Assembly: GCA_016841875.1 (NCBI GenBank)
Contig: JAENYG010000001.1
Coordinates: forward strand, 62,001 to 126,000
Reading direction: 5' to 3'
DNA: 64,000 bases
Source: Syntrophomonas sp.
Lineage (GTDB): Bacteria; Bacillota; Syntrophomonadia; Syntrophomonadales; Syntrophomonadaceae
The notes beneath the pieces are model-generated. The model was not told the DNA's origin. It saw only the letters and a list, made by a program, of their open reading frames with translations, and made no database searches. The translations under genes were made by a program, and so were the position numbers. This document shows positions 33,901-42,174 of this stretch, in pieces. Each line of letters starts with the position of its first letter. Position 1 is the stretch's first letter.

Positions 33901-33974
33901 AGCAGACGCTCATAACCACCAATTAATCTAATCATTGTATGGTTTATGGCTATATTTAACCTTAGAATTAGTTA

Positions 33975-34601
33975 TTACCATACAAACCAATACAGTATCA
34001 TACTAACAGGCATAAGCACATAAAGAAATTCTGCAAAAAGCCCTACTTTTTCTATTTTACAGTTAATAAGCATAAGAATCGGGGATACAATGAAGAAGAT
34101 GTAAAAGAATATAATGATATACTCCTGGAAAAAACCCATCATCGTTAATCCAATAAAGAAAAGAGCAGCCGTTCTGGTTGTTGGTGTTCCTATATAGAAT
34201 TCCTTATTTCCTTCCTTTACCAGTCCCACAATATCAAAATAGGCCAATCTCCAAATGCCAGCAACAGCATTTATTATTACGAGGGCAATGGCCATTGGAT
34301 GATTAAAACCAAGAAAAAATGCAATTACAGCCGGCATAAAACTAAATGAAACGGCATCGCAAAGGCTATCCAGCCGGGCTCCAAATTCAGATGTACAGTT
34401 GGTCCACCGGGCGATTTTTCCATCAAATACATCAATTATAGCTACAAATGGATAAAGCCATAATGCCCACTTTATATCGCCCTGGAGCAATAAATAAACG
34501 ATCAAAATATTTAGCACAATGGTTAAGGTCGTCATCAAATTGGCAATATTATAGTACTCTAATGCCGGAATCATTCTGACGAAAATACTTTTATTATTCA
34601 A
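33975..34601 (-). CDS. CDP-alcohol phosphatidyltransferase (phosphatidylserine synthase-like)
   Basis: A 208-aa integral membrane enzyme. The full CDP-alcohol transferase motif DG-X2-AR-X8-G-X3-D-X3-D is visible in DVFDGKIARW and GARLDSLCDA. The SLCDAVSFSFMPAVIAFFL segment resembles PssA more than PgsA. The start is a TTG after GAGGGGTGG. It is last of a four-gene lipid operon with a CdsA-type gene three positions upstream, which would supply its CDP-diacylglycerol. The accepted alcohol (serine, inositol or glycerol phosphate) is not certain. Confidence 0.88.
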   Translation of the reverse strand: MNNKSIFVRMIPALEYYNIANLMTTLTIVLNILIVYLLLQGDIKWALWLYPFVAIIDVFDGKIARWTNCTSEFGARLDSLCDAVSFSFMPAVIAFFLGFNHPMAIALVIINAVAGIWRLAYFDIVGLVKEGNKEFYIGTPTTRTAALFFIGLTMMGFFQEYIIIFFYIFFIVSPILMLINCKIEKVGLFAEFLYVLMPVSMILYWFVW

Positions 34602-34628
34602 TATTATCCACCCCTCATATTATTAAAT

Positions 34629-35855
34629 TCATTTATTTTTTAGCTCTCTCCGATTAAAGTGCAACCAAATAAATATTAAAACTTGCTCGATTAAAAGAGC
34701 GATAATTATTATCATCATAAGAAATGAATAAAAATTAATATTTAGATGTCGAACTATGATTGATAAGACAATACAGATACCATAGCCAAGCAACGAAGAA
34801 ATACTTTGCAGATTATTGAAGACTGTCAACAATTCCGGCCTATTTTTTCGAACTGATGTAATTCCTGCAAATTTACGGGTTGAACTTAAAAATAAACCGT
34901 TTACAAATCCTAATACTGCTAAAATAGCTGCCACAAAGATAAAGCTGTCAAATAATTTGGCCAAAAGCAGCAATGTCATACTAAGTGTTAACAGAATAAT
35001 AGTGCTCTGAAGCCTAGGCCTAAAATTTTTGTATGCAAATGCTTTATCATCTGTATTAAAATCGCTTTCTGAAGAAGACCTTACAATCAATATTCCCAGC
35101 CCAGCTGAAATACTCATTATCATTAGGGATATGCCGCTTTTTACAGCAAAATTAGGAAATGAATAATATTCAGATAAAATATAGACCATCATTGATATAG
35201 CCATGGCTACTATTGCCATAAATAGCGTGGTATAGAATATAAATAATTTTTCTTCTATACTCAGGATTATTTTACCTTTTATCGCTTTCTTATCTATTAC
35301 TATATGCTCGTCAGTTTTCTCCTCTTTTCTAAATATTGGTGTCAGGCTCACTATGGCTATAAATGTTATGACACTCAAAAGCAAAATTATATTTCCGGTA
35401 CTTATTGAAAAAAACAATGGTGCAAGCATAAACGCAAGCATTTGATATGAAAGCATCGATTTTACATGCGTACTTATTTCAATTTGCTCGCTGCTATTAA
35501 TAAAATAATGGTCCAGAAAATTATAAGCGAAGTTGCAGGAAAAACACGCCAGTGCATAAAAGATAATATAAAATATCATACTCTTAGCAATCAAAACTCC
35601 AAAAAAACCTGCAAAATTTAAACAAAGCATTATTTTAATTATATTAATAGGCAAATCCAGATATTTTCCAGACAGCCAGATACCTAAAACATATGCTATA
35701 GAACCTGTTACCAAAATAATTGGAAGTAACAACTCTTTATAGTCAGGATAATAATTTCGCACAAATAATTGGGTAATTATTCCTTGCGTACCTGCTGAAA
35801 AAAAAGTTAGATAAAAATATACACTATTTCTCCGCCAAATTCCTAATATATTCAA
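34629..35855 (-). CDS. MFS-like 12-segment membrane protein in lipid operon
   Basis: A 408-aa protein of about 12 hydrophobic helices. It starts at a TTG that overlaps the cdsA stop (TTGA), so translation is coupled. Weak MFS character is seen in IAYVLGIWLSGKYLDLPI and in the overall 6+6 pattern with a charged central loop (FRKEEKTDEHIVIDKKAIKG). Its position between CDP-lipid enzymes suggests export or flipping of a lipid product, by analogy with lysophospholipid carriers; the sequence alone does not prove this. Confidence 0.7.
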   Translation of the reverse strand: MNILGIWRRNSVYFYLTFFSAGTQGIITQLFVRNYYPDYKELLLPIILVTGSIAYVLGIWLSGKYLDLPINIIKIMLCLNFAGFFGVLIAKSMIFYIIFYALACFSCNFAYNFLDHYFINSSEQIEISTHVKSMLSYQMLAFMLAPLFFSISTGNIILLLSVITFIAIVSLTPIFRKEEKTDEHIVIDKKAIKGKIILSIEEKLFIFYTTLFMAIVAMAISMMVYILSEYYSFPNFAVKSGISLMIMSISAGLGILIVRSSSESDFNTDDKAFAYKNFRPRLQSTIILLTLSMTLLLLAKLFDSFIFVAAILAVLGFVNGLFLSSTRKFAGITSVRKNRPELLTVFNNLQSISSLLGYGICIVLSIIVRHLNINFYSFLMMIIIIALLIEQVLIFIWLHFNRRELKNK

Positions 35856-36721
35856 ATTACACCTTCATATATAAGAAGAATATAAATTGGAGCCAGATAC
35901 AAGATGCTGTCAAAGCGATCCAATATTCCACCGTGCCCGGCGAGTATGTTAGAGAAATCTTTGACTTTAAACTTACGTTTTATAATTGAAAAAACAAGAT
36001 CGCCGGCATTGGAAAAAATAAAAACTGATATAGTCAAAAATATAAATCTTATAAATATCTTATTATCTGCATATACAGGAATTACTGTTTGCAAAAGCAT
36101 TATAGCCAGGATCACTCCTAACATTCCTCCAATATATCCTTCCAAAGTTTTATTGGGACTGATTGGATTAATAAAACTCAATTTGGTTTTCCCCAGCTTC
36201 TGACCGACCAGATAAGAAAATCCGTCATTAAACTGAACCAGGAGGATTATAGCAATAATATGGTTTGTATCCAGATCATAAATTTTGGTAAGTGCTACGG
36301 AACACGGGATGACAATGCTTATAAGAGAACCCCAGGCAATGCAGTTCAGTTTTTTAAAAATGAATTTTGGCCACAATAATAAGAAAGACATAACTAATCC
36401 AAAGGGCAACAGGCAATAGAATAATACACCATATAATTTGATTACCGTAAATAAAGATACACCTGTAATAATCAACAAAACTGTCTCAAATCGATTCATT
36501 TTAGCACATAGTGAAAGTTCATATGAACCTGCTATGGCAATTGTAAGCATAGATAAAATAAAAGCTGCGCGGCCAAGTAATAGTATGAAACACATAAGGT
36601 TTATCAGCACAATAAGAGTTAAGCACCGCTTGGTCAGTTCGCTGCGCCGGGTTATTAACGAAGCCCCCAATGCAACCATTGTAATCACCATAGCTATAAT
36701 GTAGAAAGCTTTTAAAGCCAT
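35852..36721 (-). CDS. cdsA: Phosphatidate cytidylyltransferase
   Basis: A 289-aa membrane enzyme that makes CDP-diacylglycerol from phosphatidate and CTP. The signature near the C-terminus is complete: SNAGDLVFSIIKRKFKVKD, then GHGGILDRFDSILYLAP. About eight hydrophobic segments precede it. The ATG follows GAGG, 13 bases from the fusion enzyme upstream. It links the acyltransferase upstream and the CDP-alcohol transferase downstream into one phospholipid pathway. The DNA here is more AT-rich than the preceding region. Confidence 0.9.
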   Translation of the reverse strand: MALKAFYIIAMVITMVALGASLITRRSELTKRCLTLIVLINLMCFILLLGRAAFILSMLTIAIAGSYELSLCAKMNRFETVLLIITGVSLFTVIKLYGVLFYCLLPFGLVMSFLLLWPKFIFKKLNCIAWGSLISIVIPCSVALTKIYDLDTNHIIAIILLVQFNDGFSYLVGQKLGKTKLSFINPISPNKTLEGYIGGMLGVILAIMLLQTVIPVYADNKIFIRFIFLTISVFIFSNAGDLVFSIIKRKFKVKDFSNILAGHGGILDRFDSILYLAPIYILLIYEGVI

Positions 36722-36734
36722 AAACCAACCTCTT

Positions 36735-39308
36735 TTATAAATTTACTACCCGTTTTTTAAGTTCACCGGTTAAATAGTCCAGGTTCTCACTTTCAGGAAG
36801 TAAAGGCTTATCAAAGGATATCGTCAGTCTATACCTCTTGATGCTGCCCGGGTTAATATTTAACAATCTGGGAAAGAATCTGTCTTTGGGGAAGACCTCA
36901 TATCCCCCTCCGATTCGAACCGGAACTATTGGAACCTTGCTCTGTATAGACAACTTGGAAGCCCCGTTCTTAAATTCTCCGATTACACCGTCATTGGTTC
37001 TTGTGCCTTCCGGGTGCACCAGCAAAATCGAGCCCTTCTCAAGCTGCTCCAGACAAATTCTGTAAGCAGGACCGGTATTGCCATACCGATCTACTGGTAT
37101 ACCACCTGCAACTCTAATCATTATTCTTCCGAAAGGATTATCTAAATGTTCCTTTTTAGCCATACAGCAGAACTTGTGAAAGTGTCCCCGGGGAAGATGC
37201 ATCAGAATCCATAAACCATCGAAATGAGTTTGATGGTTGGGGCAAAGTATATAACCGCCCTCAGCAGGCAGGTTATCTATACCCTTAATTTCATAATTAT
37301 AAAAGAGTTTTGAAAAAAGGCTTACGCAGCTAAAAATACTCTTTTCAAAAACGCCCTTGCGGTGAGGGAATTCGCTGATCTTTTCTTTAGCCCTGTAAGT
37401 TGATACTTCATCCAGTAAACCTGCTATTTCACCAACAGTTATGTTTGGTTTTAAAAGATCGAGGACATCTTTGCCGGTTTCCTTTTCGATGATCAAACAG
37501 AGCTCAGTAGCGCTCAGGGAATCAAAGCCAAGATCTTCAAAAAGTCTGGAGTTTTCAAAAATGGTGTTTCCGCTGAAGTTTAATCTGGAGACTATTCCAA
37601 ATACCAGGTCGAAAGTATCTGCATGATTTTCATAGCCTGGGGAAAGATCATTTATATCTGATGGGCTATTTGGAATGGGATTAGACTTTAAAACCATATT
37701 TTTAAGGAGATAGCGTTTAGGCTTTTGCAGGGATGTCTTGGGGATTTCATTCACAAAATGTATTCTGGAAATCCTCATATACGGCGGGAGTGAAGAACTG
37801 ATGTTTAGAATTGCAGCTTCAAGTTCTCTATTTACTGCATCACATGTTTCGTCTTTTACTATAAATGCATGAATTTCATCGAATGAATTATTATTTTTGT
37901 TAATACCGCATACTACAAATTCCGATACGCCTTCAAGAACTTCGTAATGTTTTTCTATATCGTATGGTGCTGCTTTTTTCCCGGTAGCTAAAATGATATT
38001 TTCTTTTGACCTGCCGGTAACTATAAGGTCTCCCGCCTGGTCCAAATATCCGGTATCACCGGTAAGAAACCAATCATCATTGATAAAAGCGGCTTGGGTA
38101 GCCTTTTCGTCCCTGAAGTAACCTTTCATTATAGCCGGGGTTTTGGTAATTACTTCTCCTATCCCGTTTTCATCTGGATCTTTGATTGAAATATATATAT
38201 CCTGCAAAGGCTTACCATTGGTTTTTAAAGCATAGTACTCAAAATGACCGGTAGCCACAGGTGCATTGGTTTCGGTCGTCCCATAAACATTGAAAAGATT
38301 GAAACCTAAAGCAAAATAAAAAAACGAGGTGCTATAATCCAGTGGAGTGCCCGCAGACATAAACCCTTTTATCTTCCCCCCAAAAATATTATGCACAGTT
38401 CTGAATAGATATTGCCCGAGATTGATTCCTGACTTAAGTCTTACAAATAAACAAGCTGCCATCATAGTACTAACGATTTTGGAAGTGAATTCACCTTTTG
38501 CATCGATAGTATCTGTGATCTTACTTTTAAACAGATCAAATACCCTTGGGACACAGCAAAATGAGGTCGGTTTAAATTCAGCAAAGGCCTTGAGCAGGTT
38601 GTCGTTGGCAATCGATTCAAGAAAACACACTGATGCTCCAGCTAGCAGAGGAACCATCATATTGGCGATAAAACCATAGATATGAAAAATAGGGACTACT
38701 GCCAGCAATCTGTCATTTTCGTTCATATAAAAAGTCTCGATATTCTTTATCGTCATGAACAATATACCTTCATGACGATGCATAACACCCTTGGTTGAAC
38801 TTGTGGTGCCCGAAGAATAGAGGATCGCGACTATTTCCTGATCAGGGTCTGACGTAGGGGGATAGTCTTTGGACAGTGCATTCATATCACCCTTAAAAGC
38901 AGCACATTGGTTGAAGATATCAAATGTAGGCACACAGAAGTTTTCTGACTCCGAAAAGATCTGTCTTACTTTGGGAGACATCATTATTCCTCTGACATCT
39001 GATGCCTCGACCAGTTCTATCAGATCTGAACCTGCCAATGCAGGATCGATTAAAACTGCTGTGCAGTCAATGGATATTATTGATAAGAAAGAAATAACAT
39101 ATTCAGGGGAGTTTTCAGCTATTATGGCTACCCTGTCTCCCTTTTTTATACCTGCCTCAATTAATCTCAGGGAGTACCTTCTAGTTGTTTCCATAAGCTG
39201 TTCATATGTATAGCTGCGATATTTCCCGTTATCCAGTCTTATTGTTAATGCGGGATGATTCTCGTATTTTATGGCTATTTCCTTAATTAAGCAAAAAATA
39301 TTCATCAT
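36735..39308 (-). CDS. AMP-forming acyl ligase-acyl carrier-PlsC acyltransferase fusion
   Basis: An 857-aa three-part enzyme. Residues 1-520 form an AMP-dependent ligase (ILYSSGTTSSTKGVMHRHEG at 162-181, YGTTETNAP, WFLTGDTGYLDQAGDLIVTG). Residues about 560-635 form a carrier domain with the phosphopantetheine site DLGFDSLSATEL (Ser597). Residues about 650-857 form a PlsC/LPLAT acyltransferase with the HX4D motif NHQTHFDGLW (His692, Asp697) and VHPEGTRTND. The chain would activate a fatty acid, load it on its own carrier and transfer it to a lysolipid. It resembles E. coli Aas but with a built-in carrier. First gene of the lipid operon; ATG after GAAGGAA. Confidence 0.9.
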   Translation of the reverse strand: MMNIFCLIKEIAIKYENHPALTIRLDNGKYRSYTYEQLMETTRRYSLRLIEAGIKKGDRVAIIAENSPEYVISFLSIISIDCTAVLIDPALAGSDLIELVEASDVRGIMMSPKVRQIFSESENFCVPTFDIFNQCAAFKGDMNALSKDYPPTSDPDQEIVAILYSSGTTSSTKGVMHRHEGILFMTIKNIETFYMNENDRLLAVVPIFHIYGFIANMMVPLLAGASVCFLESIANDNLLKAFAEFKPTSFCCVPRVFDLFKSKITDTIDAKGEFTSKIVSTMMAACLFVRLKSGINLGQYLFRTVHNIFGGKIKGFMSAGTPLDYSTSFFYFALGFNLFNVYGTTETNAPVATGHFEYYALKTNGKPLQDIYISIKDPDENGIGEVITKTPAIMKGYFRDEKATQAAFINDDWFLTGDTGYLDQAGDLIVTGRSKENIILATGKKAAPYDIEKHYEVLEGVSEFVVCGINKNNNSFDEIHAFIVKDETCDAVNRELEAAILNISSSLPPYMRISRIHFVNEIPKTSLQKPKRYLLKNMVLKSNPIPNSPSDINDLSPGYENHADTFDLVFGIVSRLNFSGNTIFENSRLFEDLGFDSLSATELCLIIEKETGKDVLDLLKPNITVGEIAGLLDEVSTYRAKEKISEFPHRKGVFEKSIFSCVSLFSKLFYNYEIKGIDNLPAEGGYILCPNHQTHFDGLWILMHLPRGHFHKFCCMAKKEHLDNPFGRIMIRVAGGIPVDRYGNTGPAYRICLEQLEKGSILLVHPEGTRTNDGVIGEFKNGASKLSIQSKVPIVPVRIGGGYEVFPKDRFFPRLLNINPGSIKRYRLTISFDKPLLPESENLDYLTGELKKRVVNL

Positions 39309-39521
39309 TTGGTTCCTTCAAATACTCCCTTGCCATAGTTAAGATGTCAATGCATGTAAATATTAACATAAAGTATGAATCATAAATATATAATTTGTTT
39401 AACATTATTTATAGATGTATTATCCTTCAGCGTTATTTTCACTTCTACACATTTATTATCGCCTAAATCTTATCATCTCTTTAACTTACGACAAAGGAGG
39501 ACTTCTCAGTGGCAGTAAAGA

Positions 39522-39555
39522 AAATGCGACAGATTGAGAACTATCTGTCGCATTT
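39522..39555 (-). terminator. Hairpin terminator of the clostripain relic
   Basis: A 13-bp stem (AAATGCGACAGAT / ATCTGTCGCATTT) with an 8-base loop and, on the minus strand, TTTTCTTT after it. The rest of 39309-39586 shows no convincing gene. Confidence 0.6.
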
Positions 39556-39586
39556 CTTAGCTGAAACATGTTGTATTTTTTACCTT

Positions 39587-40108
39587 CTAGCACTGGTAGC
39601 CATTTAGACCACCATCGGCTTCATTCGATGTATCATACCAGGCATCCAACATTTCAAACCAGTTCCCTACCTGATTGGTTTCCGGGTCTTGATTATCCTG
39701 ACACCATTTTAAACATCCATACTCAAACCCTTCTCCGAACTCATCAACAGTATCAATGGAGTTATACCACCATAGATAAGCCCAGTGGCAGTTTCCCTCA
39801 TAAATCCTATCTCCATCCGGGAAAAAGATGCTCAAGCCATTCCGACCTTCAGTAAAGCCTGTATAATAAGAGCCTCCATAAGAATAAATAACCATGTCAT
39901 CAACGGCAGTCATAATCTCATCCGCTTTAGTACGGGTCGTTTCATCGAAATTATCGGTGCTACCGCTTATCTTCTCACACAGGTCATAGATATCAAACTG
40001 CGGTATAATCAACCAATCAGCCTCATCTGATTCATCGAAATACTCCATGGTGCATACAGCCTCCTCAAAACCTCTAATAGCTTCAACATCATTCTTTTTA
40101 TTCTTATA
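39587..40108 (-). pseudogene. C-terminal fragment of a clostripain-family (C11) cysteine peptidase
   Basis: The frame reads KNDVEAIRGFEEAV, DLCEKISGSTDNFDE, NGLSIFFPDGD and WFEMLDAWYD up to GLNGYQC, the typical C-terminal end of Firmicute C11 peptidases. The catalytic His/Cys part is absent and the frame opens from a stop at 40109. An internal ATG at 40048 gives 153 aa but would lack the active site. It is therefore a relic, or the remains of a chimera with the next fragment. Confidence 0.7.
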
Positions 40109-40326
40109 TTAACATTGGCATTCTCTATTTCTCCTGTACCGCTGACTACTGCAGATGCATTGACATTAAGTGTATCAGCATGTGGTTCACTGCTCAGTAC
40201 TAAACATACACCTTCACTGTCCAGATTCAGTGTTTCAAAGGTTCCATCCAGTTCTACGACTGCCTTTTCGGGAATGCTCACTATCACCTCGGTAAAGCCG
40301 TCTCCCTTTATTTCTATTTCCTGAAG
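40009..40326 (-). pseudogene. Fragment of an S-layer-type beta-strand repeat protein
   Basis: A frame open from a stop at 40327 reads IEIKGDGFTEVIVSIPEKA, VELDGTFETLNLDSEGV and LNVNASAVVSGTGEIENANV, then runs into unrelated text where it overlaps the peptidase frame. The phrases are those of right-handed beta-strand stretches in surface proteins. It is truncated at the 5' end and out of frame with the peptidase fragment. Two surface-protein pieces were probably joined and then decayed. 40327-40647 shows nothing further. Confidence 0.5.
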
Positions 40327-40647
40327 TTATTATACATATTGCTACAATAAACCAATAAAACCCTTTATCAGTGAAGTAAAAATCACCATTCCATAAGATT
40401 GCAAAAGTCGAAGTAATGCTTTAAATGGACAGACCAATACCAACAATTCCAAAAGCGAGACTATTTGCACGAAGTTATCTTCTAAAAGTCATCATTTAAC
40501 ATCTGAGCAGGGACAGCCTTTACTGCCTGGTCCAGTACATCATGAGCCAGCGGACGTTTTTCGAATTTATTTCAAAAGCAGTTTTTATTATGATAATATT
40601 ATGTTTAAGAAATTAGTAAAAATTACAGGAAAGAAGGAGCATCAAAA

Positions 40648-41331
40648 TTGAGTAAGTATCAAGCTTACAAAGAATCAGTTTTACAATATAGCCAGCGTCT
40701 ATCGCAGAAAGGCTACACCGTTGGCACTGGCGGCAATATATCCATGCTGATCGAAGGGGAAAATGCTGTAGCAATAACTCCAACCAGTATGGACTACTTT
40801 GGTATTCACGTCGATGACATCTGCATAGTTGACTTTGAAATGAATGTCTTGGAGGGAAAATTTAAGCCTTCCCTTGAAACCGAAATGCATATAGAAGTTT
40901 ATAAACACCGGCGTGATGTTAATGCCATCATTCATACGCATCAAGTATATGCCAGCATATACGCTTTGATCAATGAACCAATTCCGGCTCTTTTTGATGA
41001 AGTAACCATAAATACGGGACATATGATTGATATCATTCCTTATGCCTTATCAGGCAGTCATCAGTTATCGCAGAACTTAGTATCCCTATTAAATAACCGC
41101 TGTAACTGTTATGTTATTCAAAACCACGGAGCACTGAGCCTGGGAATATCAATTGAAAACGCCTATCGTAATGTAGAGCTTTTTGAAAAGATTTCTCGCA
41201 CCTATTATTATGCTCTTACAAGTGGTCGTCCGGTCACCAAACTGTCCGATTCAGTTGTTGACCGTTTATGTAAAATACTCTATGAAAAACAGGACCAGGA
41301 AATAGCCCGCAAAAAAGCTAGCCAACCTTAA
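40648..41331 (+). CDS. Class II aldolase/adducin family protein (fuculose-phosphate aldolase-like)
   Basis: A 227-aa zinc enzyme of the FucA/AraD type. It has TVGTGGNISML near the N-terminus, the metal-binding pair in IIHTHQVYASIYA (HXH), the third His in IQNHGALSLG, and the catalytic Glu region in SLETEMHIEVYKH. The start is a TTG with AAGGAG upstream. It likely cleaves a phosphorylated deoxy-sugar to dihydroxyacetone phosphate and an aldehyde; decarboxylase or epimerase members share the fold. It stands alone with no kinase or isomerase alongside. Confidence 0.85.
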   Translation: MSKYQAYKESVLQYSQRLSQKGYTVGTGGNISMLIEGENAVAITPTSMDYFGIHVDDICIVDFEMNVLEGKFKPSLETEMHIEVYKHRRDVNAIIHTHQVYASIYALINEPIPALFDEVTINTGHMIDIIPYALSGSHQLSQNLVSLLNNRCNCYVIQNHGALSLGISIENAYRNVELFEKISRTYYYALTSGRPVTKLSDSVVDRLCKILYEKQDQEIARKKASQP

Positions 41332-41347
41332 TACGTTCTTCGGTGTA

Positions 41348-41374
41348 CGACAGGGGACGGTTCTTGATTTGTCG
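41348..41374. repeat. Half copy of the GGGGACGGTTC element
   Basis: CGACA-GGGGACGGTTCTTGATT-TGTCG: the left-arm core of the 30397-30481 palindrome, here flanked by its own short CGACA/TGTCG inverted repeat. Confidence 0.6.
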
Positions 41375-41407
41375 CATTATAAACTCTGATGTGATCAGAA
41401 AATAATA

Positions 41408-41433
41408 AAGCTGTGGGATAATTCCCACAGCTT
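41408..41433. terminator. Hairpin between the aldolase and the decayed small gene
   Basis: An 11-bp stem (AAGCTGTGGGA / TCCCACAGCTT) with a 4-base loop, followed on the plus strand by ACATTTTTTAC. It corresponds in position to the terminator at 45817-45837 of the intact copy. Confidence 0.65.
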
Positions 41434-41449
41434 ACATTTTTTACTTTGG

Positions 41450-41600
41450 GGTCTGGAGGCGGGACCTTACTTAATCAATACCATGCTGGTTAATCCGGCA
41501 AATTGATGATTGCTCATACTGTTCAATATGTCATAGTTGTAATTACTGAAGCTCTTCAAGTAATCTTTTAAGCCCCTTTTCCTCCGGTGATCAGAGGACT
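41450..41600 (-). pseudogene. Decayed second copy of the 59-aa gene
   Basis: About 150 bases match 45850-46008 at DNA level. Read on the minus strand it gives EEKGLKRLLEELQ, stop, LQL, stop, HIEQYEQSS against EEKRLKRKLKELQYLQLWHIEQYEQSS in the intact gene. There is a one-base deletion near the start and the original stop codon is lost. The N-terminal third is missing. Confidence 0.75.
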
Positions 41601-41660
41601 TCAAAGCCCCCTTTTTTATTCGTCGCTAGCTTAAAAGGCTATAGCCTCATATGCCCTCAC

Positions 41661-42125
41661 TTAAAATCCCGTGAAAACCTCCACTATCTTGTCTCTCTGG
41701 GGATGATCGTCAATAGGAAGATCGGACGTACCCATCAGGGCGAATTCTCCGTTCCGCCAGTTGGGCTCATAGGTTTTTATGTCGGTTCCCGTCTCGTCAA
41801 TATTATCCAGATAATTCTGGGCAACGCCGTTCAGATTGGCCAGGTCGAATTCCATTACTATGACCGGGTTTCCGTCAATCTTAATCTGATAGCCGTTAAC
41901 AGCGTAGTACATATTCATTGCCACATTCTTGGTGCCCGTATCCGGCATCTTTTCAACGGTCAGCCCTGCATCCTCCCAGGCAGTGATGAGCTGATCGATC
42001 CTCCCGGCAGACTCTTCCTGGGCCGGGTTTTCCGGTGCAGCGGTTGGCTCGGTAGTGTCTCCGCAGCCTGTAAACAATAGCCCCAACATCAACATGCTAA
42101 TAATAATACATCCCCATTTTTTCAT
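41661..42125 (-). CDS. Lipoprotein of unknown function
   Basis: A 154-aa exported protein. The signal peptide ends in the lipobox LLFTGC (Cys about residue 21). A Pro/Glu-rich linker precedes a small soluble domain (IDQLITAWEDAGLTVEKM, MYYAVNGYQIKIDGNPVIVM, NGEFALMGTSDLP), possibly an alpha/beta sandwich. The ATG at 42125 has AAGGAG 8 bases upstream. It lies 50 bases after the large zinc-ribbon protein, so the two are probably co-transcribed and both sit at the membrane. No family is recognised. Confidence 0.75.
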   Translation of the reverse strand: MKKWGCIIISMLMLGLLFTGCGDTTEPTAAPENPAQEESAGRIDQLITAWEDAGLTVEKMPDTGTKNVAMNMYYAVNGYQIKIDGNPVIVMEFDLANLNGVAQNYLDNIDETGTDIKTYEPNWRNGEFALMGTSDLPIDDHPQRDKIVEVFTGF

Positions 42126-42174
42126 AACCCATTCTCCTTCCAAGTATTTTCCCCAGCCGTTTATGCTTCAACTC

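Noticed and set aside
35904-36203. 99-aa plus-strand frame (and a second at 36438-36704)
   Set aside because: Both are antisense to the clear cdsA coding text.
39509-39607. 32-aa plus-strand frame with AGGAGG and a GTG start
   Set aside because: It is built over the 39522-39555 hairpin and the end of the clostripain relic; chance is more likely than a gene.
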